NCBI GenBank assembly: GCA_003640385.1
Contig: RCAB01000497.1
Coordinates: forward strand, 1 to 44,431
Direction: 5' to 3'
DNA length: 44,431 bases
Source of the DNA: Setaria digitata
Taxonomy: Eukaryota > Nematoda > Chromadorea > Rhabditida > Setariidae
The number at the start of each line of letters is the position of its first letter. Position 1 is the stretch's first letter. Under the pieces are notes generated by a model. It made no database searches and was not told where the DNA came from. It saw nothing but the letters and a program-made list of their open reading frames with translations. Positions 34,029 through 44,431 of the stretch are shown one piece after another. The translations under genes and the position numbers were made by a program.

Positions 34029-34818
34029 TTACATCATAAATGCAATTTTTTTTTTTTTACTTTTAAATGAATTCGAAATTTTCGTAATTTAATTATATTT
34101 AAAATCGTTAAGGTTGTCTATAATCGCAATTCTTTTTTTCTTTCTTTCCCTTTTATTTTGTTTTTTGTTTTTTTTTTTTTTTAATAAATCCTAAAATTTT
34201 TTCTCTGTAATCTTGAATAAAAATCATTGAAGTTATACATAATCGTTTTAATTGCATTTTTATTATATTCCTCAATTTATGCTTCAAATCACAAATTATT
34301 TCCTTATTATAATTATATTCTTCAAATAAATCCGAAATTTTACAATTTTCCTCCTTTTTTGTTTCCATTTTTTTTCGATGATTATAATCACAGTTGTAAT
34401 TGCAGTTAGTTATAATTAAAATATAGTTGCAATTTAAAAAAAAAAAAAAAATGTAGTTGTAATTAAAAATACGCAATAATTATTATAATTGCAGTTTCTT
34501 TTTTTTATAAATTAATGTAAAATTTGCCCTCTTTTCTCTCTCACTCACTCTCTCTCTCTCTCTCTCCCTGTTATTTGCATAAACTAAAGTAATTCAGGTT
34601 GCGTTTGCGCATTCCGTTGCTGTGGCAATATGCGCGCGGAACAGTCGGAACATTTGGGCAAATCGTTGCAACGAATTGATAGCTTACGTGCTCAAATTAT
34701 ACGTCATGGTACTCAAATACGTCGTTCCTTTTCACGTTCACCAAAATTTGGTAGCTTTCGTGAAAGTCCAATGAATAGCTCATATTTTAGTGATGCCGGT
34801 ACTGCAACAATTGTTTAA
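29025..34818 (+). CDS. MOLO1-family (TPM-domain) single-pass membrane protein (complete, 6 exons)
   Basis: Exons 29025-29226, 29916-30087, 31489-31597, 32381-32507, 33039-33149 and 34598-34818 join in phase to 942 bp and 313 residues. A signal peptide covers about 1-32. The ectodomain has YPDLRGPSVSKC, then YYICDPDHVLNTSEAQLLNE, the CDPD-x-(I/V)L-N-x-(S/T)E motif of nematode TPM/MOLO1 domains, then GTPCHC, FCRTLEGRWALGDCGNS and RRQILNDVNYLVQNDKWYEAL. One helix lies at about 222-244 (TLSLIIAVGVAVLLTVLI), followed by a Cys cluster (CCVCAFRCC) that may be palmitoylated. A ~65-residue Ser/Arg-rich cytosolic tail ends the protein. C. elegans MOLO-1 is a one-helix auxiliary subunit that increases gating of levamisole-sensitive acetylcholine receptors; there are paralogues, so the exact orthologue and receptor partner are not certain. 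The start ATG is followed at once by the signal peptide. Confidence 0.82.
29751..29950 (+). repeat. Triplicated intron-acceptor/exon-start block
   Basis: Three degenerate copies with a 77-78 bp period each contain TATTTTAG followed by CTTATTTATTAAATGAACAA-like sequence. The acceptors end at 29760, 29837 and 29915; only the third opens the real second exon of the MOLO1-family gene. The first copy also has a GT donor after 38 bases (29761-29798). Confidence 0.8.
30549..30758. repeat. Nested inverted repeat (fold-back) in a MOLO1-gene intron
   Basis: Arms: AGTAAAATGCCTAAAATCA at 30636-30654 pairs with 30663-30681 around an 8-base loop. Outward, TAGCAAAATT (30601) pairs with AATTTTGCTA (30687), and AATAATCCAAGTTCAACTTT (30580) pairs with 30739-30758. 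GGAATGTTTCA and TGAAACATTCC also form a pair on the left side (30549, 30625). Confidence 0.85.
31120..31430. repeat. Degenerate ~31/62-bp intronic repeat
   Basis: The words ACAAATATTTCAAAGA and TTTGATGCAAAAATT recur about eight times at spacings of roughly 30 bases in the intron just upstream of the third MOLO1-gene exon. Confidence 0.85.
31831..32125. repeat. 150-bp tandem duplication
   Basis: CTATCACTTCATACTAATTA begins near-identical blocks at 31831 and 31981; the copies differ mainly in T-run and GTTT-run length. It is intronic in the MOLO1-family gene and probably recent, or an assembly expansion. Confidence 0.93.
33240..33990. repeat. Degenerate ~48-bp periodic array filling an intron
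   Basis: At least ten diverged units follow the pattern AAATTAAAATTATTAAGAAT, then ATATAATCATTTTCTATTTA, then TACCT. They fill much of the last intron of the MOLO1-family gene. Some units are shortened to ~37-40 bases. Divergence indicates an old array. Confidence 0.82.
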
Positions 34819-34865
34819 TTTAAACTATTATTTCTTTTTTTTTTTTTTTTTAAATTTAATATTTA

Positions 34866-34871
34866 AATAAA
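34866..34871 (+). promoter_or_regulatory. Candidate polyadenylation signal for the MOLO1-family gene
   Basis: AATAAA lies 48 bases after the TAA stop, a normal distance for a nematode 3' end. Confidence 0.5.
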
Positions 34872-37517
<2,646 letters not shown>

Positions 37518-37896
37518 AAGGAACAAACAGAAACAAAAAAGAAAACGAGAAAATAACAAAATGAAAACTAAAAATAGAACAAAAAGATTTCAAAAATGAA
37601 AAACTTATCGATGAATTATCACTATTATTATTATTATTAATCATATCATTATTATTATTATTATTTTGTTTTCTTTTCTTTTTTCCATTTTTTTTTTTGA
37701 GGAAAAATTTTTCAAAAATACCATAGCAAATTTAAATGGTCAGAAAAAAGAAAGAAAAAATTTAATAGCAAGAAAAAAGAACAGAAATTTTTCTCGATTT
37801 TGAAAAAAAAAAAAAAAATTAGAAAGAAAACAAGTTTTATTTTTCGTTTCATTTTGCTCTTCCCCATTAACTTTTATCTTTTTTTTTTTTCGCTTA

Positions 37897-37932
<36 letters not shown>

Positions 37933-37933
37933 N
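37933..37933. other. Single-N assembly join after a poly(A) tract
   Basis: The N ends a ~30-base A tract, with TATACAGTATGCATGCACG on the other side. Sequence may be missing here, including ectodomain exons of the kinase gene immediately downstream. Confidence 0.8.
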
Positions 37934-38070
37934 TATACAGTATGCATGCACGTTGCATTATCATCTGACATTACCGCTCTGATAATCATATCATCATCTT
38001 CTGCTGTTTGGTTGTGTGCTAGTGATTGTGGTGTTGGTGGTGGTGGTGATTGCGAGGACAAGTTTCATTT

Positions 38071-41000
38071 ATGGATGGCATTTTTGGTGACAGCTCAATT
38101 AGTGATAGCAATAATGTCACCAAATGTTTTCTAATTTTCTATATAACACCATGGGCTACACTCTTCGTCTTATTTTTACTTTATATTATTGCACTAATTT
38201 GGCTCTTCAAATGTAACTTTTTTTTTCTTTTTTTTTTTTTTGTTTCAATTATTTGTACTTTTATCAACAATTTTTATCAGTCATACAAAAAAAAAAGTGA
38301 TGAAAATGCTTGATAACAAAAATCATTTGGAGAATAGTAACTAGTAATAAGTGATGATTAGTGCTCATATCATTGTTATTAATTATTTTTATCAGTCATA
38401 AAAAAAAAAAACGAAATGATAAAAAAATGACCCCTGTTGTTTGAAAGCAAGAATTATTTGAGAATAATTAATTTAAAAGGTATTACTAGTAGTATTTATA
38501 ACATTGTTACTAATTATTAATTATTTTTATCAGTCACAAAAAAAAAAACAAATTGATTCCCAAAATCATTTCGATAATAATTAGTTAAAAAGTATCATTA
38601 CTGATAAAATAAACGTTTTAGGAAGGAGTGAAAGAAAGGACGAAAAAAAAAAACAAACAAACAGTGCAAATTTTGTTTTTCCAATTTTTCATTTCAAATT
38701 TTTTTAATTTTTGCACTTTTGTTTTTTTTTCAGATTAAAAAAATTCAAAGAAAAATTTTTTTTAATCCATCACTTAATTGATAAATTAATAAATGAATGA
38801 AAATTTATCACTTAACAGGATAAATTTTTCCGATAAATTTAATTGATCAACTGAAATTTATCTTTCAATTGATTAGTTTGTTTTCCTTGTTTTGTTTTGT
38901 TTTTTCTTTTCTTTTTTTTTTCTAAAAGAAAATTTTTACGATATGCTACAAATTTTTTAGCATTAAAATTTCATATTTTATTTCGTAACTCATCACAATC
39001 TCGATTCCTTCATAATAAGAATATATACATATACTTTATTTATATACTTATATATATATATTTGATAATATAAAATTTTTTGATTTGATAATATAAAGCA
39101 TAGCATGACTAATATTTCAGCTGTTTTTAATTTTATTTTAATTTTGCATTTTTTTTTTTTTTTTTTTGGTTTCAGATGGTAAAAATTTATGCTTACCAAT
39201 ACCAGATTCCATATATCCATATCAGAAGCGATTAAAATTTTTGAAAAGAGGTAATTTTTTTCCATAATTAATTAATTCTTTTTATCTTTCGTTTTTCTTT
39301 TTTTTTTTTTAATTTTTAAAACATGAAAAAGCATAAAATTAATAATTTGTTGTAAGATTTTGATAGGAATAATGAATAATTTTGGCAATTTTTTTGCATT
39401 ATTTTTAAATTTTTTTTTCAATCATTTTTTTTACGCAAAAAAAAAAGTATAATAAAAAGTTTTTAGCACTTGGCCATCTCTTGGTCGATGATGTCTTCAT
39501 TGAGCTTACTGATAGCAAATTAGGCCAAGGTGCTGTTGGCTTCGTCTTCAAAGGATATGTTTATCCTAGAACACGAACAAGACTGCAACGAGTGTTTGCT
39601 GCTGTTAAAGTTAATTGCTAAATGATGAATGAAATTAATTAATTACGGGAAAGAAATTTTTGCTGTCTTTTGTTTTGGAAATAATTGTTAAATTATCTAA
39701 AGAATAAAAGGAAAAAAGACGAAACATTGAACAAATTAATAATTTAACAATTAAATTAATTAGTTTCCATCTACATGCCTTTATACATAAATATTATAAT
39801 ATAAATTATAGCAATTACTAATTAATTCAACAGAAAAAACCTGTAAAGTATAAAATAAATTAGAAATTAATTTAATAAATAAAATTTGCTATATCATATG
39901 AATGCGTTAAATATCATGGTACCTGTAATAGATAGTAATGAAAAAATTTGTATACTCGTGAAAAGAAAAGAAAAGAAAATTATTAATTAATTTAACAAAT
40001 ATATAACAATAAAAAAAAAAAAGAAAAATTATTGGATGAGAGCTTTTTTTTTTTTTTTAAATCAAATTTAATTAATAATTTAAAGGAAAGAAAAAAAAAA
40101 AAGAAGAAAACTAACTATAGATGAGTTATCCAATGCCACAAAAATCAATTGGATTATTGGAAGAAGCATATCGATTGTCAAAATTGGATCATCCAAATAT
40201 TGTCAAATTGATCGCTATCAGTAAATTATCATTTCAAGTATTTCGTCCAATGATTGCAATGGAGTGGCTTCCCGGTGGTTCATTAATTGAATATTTTCGA
40301 GAGCATATTCGGGTACACTTCAGAAACTAGATTGTATAAAAGACAAAAAAAAAAAATACAAAATAAGAAAATTTATTTATCACTTTTTTTTTTTTTTTAG
40401 TAATTGAAATTAGGGAAACAAAAGAAAGAAAAAGAAAAACATTTTTTAATTTATAATGAAACATTTCAATTTTATACAATATAATTAAATTTAGCTATGT
40501 AAAAGAAATGAAATTTTTGATGGCTAAAAATATGTTTTTATGTTTTTTTTTTTTAATCTTTAAAAAGAATAAATAAAAATATGCTTTTTTTTCTCTTTTT
40601 TTTTTTAATGGCTAAAAATATGTTTATTTTTTCGTATATGTTAAAAAGTAAGCACTACTTCTTATTTGTTTTGCTTCTTTTTTTTTTTTTCACTTCTTTT
40701 TCTTTTTTAAATTTTTTCACTTTTTTTTTTCTTTTCTTCAAAGAAAAATAAAACACGCTATTAGTATACGTACGTACGTGATATCATCTACATCTTGCGT
40801 CATGTTGCTTGTAGAAAAATGAAGAACCGCCATCAGTTTATGTACGTGATATTATCAACATCTTACGTCAAGTTGGTGATGCATTGAAATATCTTCATGA
40901 AAGTCATGATTCAGCCGGAAATGAAGCAAGTCACGGAGATGTTGCAGCTCGTAACGTACTTCTTACGGAAGCTAATTTGAGGTGAATTTTTCTTCTTTTA

Positions 41001-42361
41001 TTTTTTGAATTAACAAGAAAACACGAAAAAGGAGGAATTATTGGTGAATAAAAATAAATTGCAAAAGCGAAAAAAGTTGTGCAATGATAAAATTTAAAAG
41101 TTCAATAATTTCTTAAAATGTTTGATTTAAAAAAAAAAAAAAAAAAAAGAAACGGAGAGAAAAGGGGAAGAGAAAAAGAAAACCATTATAAACTCAAAAA
41201 AAAAAAAAAAAAAAAAAACGTTAAAATACATTTTCATTCAATTAATTTATTGCTAAAAATATAATTATCAATTAATAATACAAAAAATAATTTTATAAAA
41301 TTTAAATAAAATTTCCGATGTACGGTAAAATTGGGTGATTTTGGCTTGCCAACTGATTTCGGTCCACATTTACCGATTCCATGGTTACCACCAGAAATTG
41401 TTAGCCATCTAGATCGGACACGTATTGTACACCGTCCAGAAAGTGATGTTTGGTATGTTCGAGCAAATTTTTTATCAAATTTAACCAGTAAAATTACTAC
41501 AATTAATTTATTATTTCTGGAAAATATATTGTCGGATATTTCAAGACGTTTCTTAAAGTTTTAATTTTCGTAAAATTTTTTGCAAGTTTAATCACTTGAA
41601 ACATTATCAGTAATTAAGCATTTTTTTTTTTTTTTTTTTTTTTAATAAAATCTATGAATGTTTCAGGATGTTTGGAGTTTTAGGATGGGAATGTGTAACG
41701 CTTGGTGCTGAGCCACATTATCAGCGTACCGTTGATGAGATACAACAATGCTTTACGTGGCCTGATCGTGGTTTGCGTCAACCGCCAACTTGTCCGCTTG
41801 ACGTGTACGTGTAATTTAATTTGGTCTCTTTCAATCTTGAATGCTTATTCATCAATTTTTCGCACCCCTCTTTTTCTTAATTTTTAATTTTCCTGTAATT
41901 AAAACAAAGAAAGGAAATTTACCATTTCTTATTGTCAGTGAATTAAAAAATTTTCATAATTTGCTTTTTTTTTTTTTTTTTTTGATAATTACAAGTTGAA
42001 ACTTTTTGTCTTGTTAATAAAAAAAAAAAAAAAAATTTGCTCCTTCTTTTGTTTTTCTTGCTTCCCATTTTTAACAAATATAATTCAAAAATTCTTATTT
42101 CCAATTAATTAAAAATTCAAAAAAAAAAAAAAAACAAAATTATTTAGATGGAATTTTCTTCTTGACTGCATGTCCGAGCAGCATCGACGTCCACGTTTTG
42201 CTGGTTCAACAGAAATTGTTTCATCAGCCATTTACAGACTTCAAATATTACAACAAGTTTATGCAAACGATACACAAACGCTCGATATTTATTATAATAC
42301 GACAAATTGTACGTGTAATCAACATCGTTGTAGCATTCCATTGCCATCATTTGCTAAATAA
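38071..42361 (+). CDS. Membrane-anchored tyrosine kinase-like protein with atypical catalytic loop (8 exons)
   Basis: Exons 38071-38212, 39176-39250, 39467-39609, 40121-40312, 40815-40981, 41324-41452, 41667-41804 and 42148-42361 join in phase to 399 residues. Residues 19-46 are a membrane helix preceded by a short N-terminus with an NVT sequon. The kinase domain has the ATP loop GQGAVGFV (92-99), AAVK (K120), helix-C LLEEAYRL (E134/E135), catalytic loop SHGDVAARN (224-230), DFG (245-247), PPE (262-264) and SDVW (280-283). Lys, Glu, Asp, Asn and DFG are kept, but HRD is HGD and only about 14 residues separate DFG from PPE, with no tyrosine in the segment. The sixth exon has no AG acceptor. 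The first exon is uncertain: the ATG at 38071 is in frame, but an acceptor ending at 38093 or lost upstream exons could give a larger ectodomain. It is either a divergent nematode receptor kinase, a pseudokinase, or a decaying gene. Confidence 0.75.
38272..38600. repeat. ~130-bp degenerate tandem repeat in a kinase-gene intron
   Basis: TTTTTATCAGTCATA/CA followed by a run of A recurs at about 38272, 38388 and 38526, with similar ATCATTT...AATAATTA text between. It is directly downstream of the transmembrane exon. Confidence 0.75.
40774..40877 (+). repeat. Exon fragment duplicated into the upstream intron, forming the acceptor
   Basis: Intronic 40774-40809 (GTACGTGATATCATCTACAT...) matches exonic 40842-40877 (GTACGTGATATTATCAACAT...) with about six differences at a 68-bp offset. 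The duplicated intron copy supplies the sequence directly before the TTGTAG acceptor at 40814. Confidence 0.8.
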
Positions 42362-44009
42362 TTTATTTTTCGTCTTCTTTTTCTTTTTCCTTTTTTTTTT
42401 TTGCTTTAATTCTTTACTAACAAACAAAAAGTAAATATGACACGTTTTCACGTGCTATGTGACGTATTCCATTGCTGAAATAGCAAGTGCATATGTTTCG
42501 GTGACAAAATAAACAAGAAAATGTAACACGTTTTCACATGCTTCGTGTCGTATTGTATTATATAAATATGACACGTTTTCACGTGCTATGTGACGTATTC
42601 CATTGCTGAAATAGCAAGTATTCCGTGACAAAATAAACAAAGAAATATTTCATAGCGTAACGTATTGCATAGTTGAAACAATTAGTGTGTAGTCTTTAAT
42701 GTGGAGAATCAGAAAAAAAATTTTTTCGTCTTGATAGTAGTAAAATTATGTATACGTATATGTAGATAGATTAGATTGAAATAACAATGATAATTAGTCA
42801 TTTAGTTTTCTAAGACTGAAATACCGATGATAATATAATTAGTCATTTAGTTTCTATGAAGGTAATATTGTTTATTTCAAATTTTATGTAAATGATTTCT
42901 GAAATTTTTGATGAAAGAATAATTTATTAATGATTATATGGAAGACAGTCAATTAGTTTACGACAAAAATTATCAATAATATTTCTTCCAAGCTCTTAAA
43001 TTTTCTTTCTAGAAAATTTTTAAATCAAATAAATGTTATCATATCAAATAGCGTTTATACATTTTGCGCATATATGCAAAATGCATAAATCACAATTCTT
43101 GCTACCATATACCTTAATCACAACTAGCATTTTTTTTTTAAACATTATTAAATAACACAATTATTGAAGAGAAAGTAAGTTGTTCAAATGGAAAGATTGA
43201 TAAACTGAAATACCAATGATAATTAGTCATGAAAAAAGAAGGTGAAAAGCCATCAAATACTGTTTTATCATGAACAATGATTTGAAGCATTATCAGTCTT
43301 ATCACATACCATAAACGTGCCGGATATAAAATAAGTAAATTCTATACCGCAATTTTGTGCCTATAAAGTAGAGGAAAAAAATTTCAGTAATTGTAAAAAA
43401 AAAATATAGTAATTTTTGAATGGCAGACCCTTATAACTAACTTTAATGCATTTTATCTTGATCCGGTAATGTCAATTTAATTTTATTTTTGGATCCAGAA
43501 AAATTACGACATACGAATGATTGGTTTTCCGGTTTCCAGCCTACTCAAATTTACTACGATTTATTTCATTGAAAATAAAAAAGAAAACTATAGATCAAAT
43601 AAATAGCCTGACTTTTTCAGCATTATTTGATTCTCAGAAATAAAACTAACATTTTGATTTTTGTAGTCCAATTCGGTTCAGTTTTATGACAAATATATGG
43701 TTCTTATATACACATTAACACATATAAATGTCTACAGAGTATACAGAATAGAAGAAAAGCATTTCTAATATAAGTATTTATACTTACAGTAACTGAATCG
43801 GATACAGTAATACACATATAATAAATTGTGTTCATATTATTATAACGCTTGAAATTTGTTTTCTCGCCTTTTCTTCTTTTGTTTTTCTTCTACTTATAAA
43901 ATTAAATTTTTACAAAATATAGAGACAATAAAAAAAAAAAAGAATTTCTTCAATTACTGAAAATCTGCGAAATTTCAGCGATTCAATTATTTTTTTTTTT
44001 GTAATTTTT
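42362..44009. other. Convergent 3' intergenic region
   Basis: It lies between the 3' ends of the plus-strand kinase gene and the minus-strand DHHC gene. It contains the CACGTG-bearing repeat described separately. An AATAAA at 42507-42512 could serve the kinase gene. No further gene was supported. Confidence 0.55.
42437..42690. repeat. ~130-bp tandem repeat with CACGTTTTCACGTG palindromic core
   Basis: Two units start with GACACGTTTTCACGTGCTAT at about 42439 and 42570. Each contains a diverged half-unit (AACACGTTTTCACATGCT at 42524; CATAGCGTAACGTATTGCA at 42651). The array begins about 75 bases after the kinase stop codon, so it is probably in its 3'UTR or just beyond. Confidence 0.85.
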
Positions 44010-44276
44010 TCAGTGCTCTTTTCGTAATCGTGTTTTTTTAAAGAACACATCACCAACGGTTGTTTGTATTGGTAATAGCCATAATAATGGATTTTGGCCA
44101 AAAATCGACCGAAAATTATCAAATTTTGAGCCCAAATCATAGGAAATATTATTAGTCACATGTCGTCCATCGTTGGTACCACAAAATTGAATTGAAATAC
44201 TTTCCAATGTTGTCTCATTACGCAGCAAAAAATGCATTAACTGACTCAAAAATATGCTGAGTGATATGCCACAAAT
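44010..44276 (-). CDS. DHHC palmitoyltransferase, C-terminal exon (partial)
   Basis: One minus-strand exon of 88 codons plus a TGA stop follows a T-rich tract ending GGCAG. The reading frame contains a membrane helix (ICGISLSIFLSQLMHFLL), then LLRNETTLESI, then SYDLGSKFDNFRSIFGQNP and LWLLPIQTTVGD. This order (last helix, N-x-TT-x-E, D-x-G-x3-N-F-x-x-FG, W-x-L-P-I, GD) is the TTxE and PaCCT region after the catalytic cysteine-rich domain of ZDHHC enzymes such as ZDHHC2/15/20 and their nematode counterparts. These are Golgi/plasma-membrane S-acyltransferases. The DHHC domain itself must lie beyond the right edge. Oddities: a ~25-residue insertion between TTLES and YDLG, GDV instead of the usual GDG, and a short basic C-terminus (KKTRLRKEH). 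Confidence 0.78.
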   Translation of the reverse strand: MCGISLSIFLSQLMHFLLRNETTLESISIQFCGTNDGRHVTNNISYDLGSKFDNFRSIFGQNPLLWLLPIQTTVGDVFFKKTRLRKEH

Positions 44277-44431
44277 CTGCCAAAAAAAAAAAAAGAAAAG
44301 CATATTTCTATAATTTTACATCACTACACAAATAATAATTTAAAATTAATAAAAATTATAGCTGATACGTCATGTGTATAACATGTTACGTGTTACGTAA
44401 AAGGTAATGATATGTGAAAACTGGAATAATG

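Noticed and set aside
37946..38134. 62-codon open frame starting MHVALSSD with a hydrophobic start, considered as a signal peptide for the kinase gene
   Set aside because: It is in a different frame from the transmembrane exon it overlaps, and no donor in it can join that exon.

Overview
The window is AT-rich eukaryotic DNA with small exons, introns from about 50 bp to several kb, dense homopolymer and microsatellite tracts, and six single-N assembly joins. Nematode origin is indicated by an SH2-tyrosine kinase of the Fer/SPE-8 type, a MOLO1 (levamisole-receptor modulator) family protein, and a secreted protein that combines a lustrin-type cysteine domain with a Kunitz domain. The base composition and intron style suit a clade III (spirurid/filarial-like) nematode, but the species cannot be named from the sequence. 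I rebuilt gene models by hand, requiring matching splice phases at every junction.

Layout. (1) 185-1476, minus: SH2 domain and start of the kinase domain of a non-receptor tyrosine kinase; the rest lies beyond the left edge. (2) 2988-6317, minus: a complete nine-exon orthologue of DNTTIP1, the scaffold of the MiDAC histone deacetylase complex, with an AT-hook. (3) 9070-16233, minus: an unrecognised 447-residue, eleven-exon, single-pass membrane protein with a long charged tail carrying YDDL, YDNL and YATM motifs. (4) 18713-20383, minus: a 185-residue secreted cysteine-rich/Kunitz protein. (5) 29025-34818, plus: a complete six-exon MOLO1-family protein of 313 residues. (6) 38071-42361, plus: a membrane-anchored tyrosine kinase-like protein with an atypical HGD loop, a very short activation segment, and one exon without a visible AG acceptor. 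(7) 44010-44276, minus: the last exon of a DHHC palmitoyltransferase. No tRNA, rRNA, CRISPR array or intact transposon was seen.

The genes do not form an obvious pathway. Three groups of observations stand out. Short tandem duplications straddle exon boundaries in three genes and have made an apparently functional new exon, two ghost acceptors, and an acceptor built from duplicated coding sequence. Gene 3 has a cytosolic-tail arrangement of tyrosine motifs that resembles signalling adaptors, partly created by one of those duplications. Gene 6 has several departures from a normal kinase. Some odd structures are probably assembly artefacts: near-identical flanks around four of the single N positions, and a 427-base pure A run.
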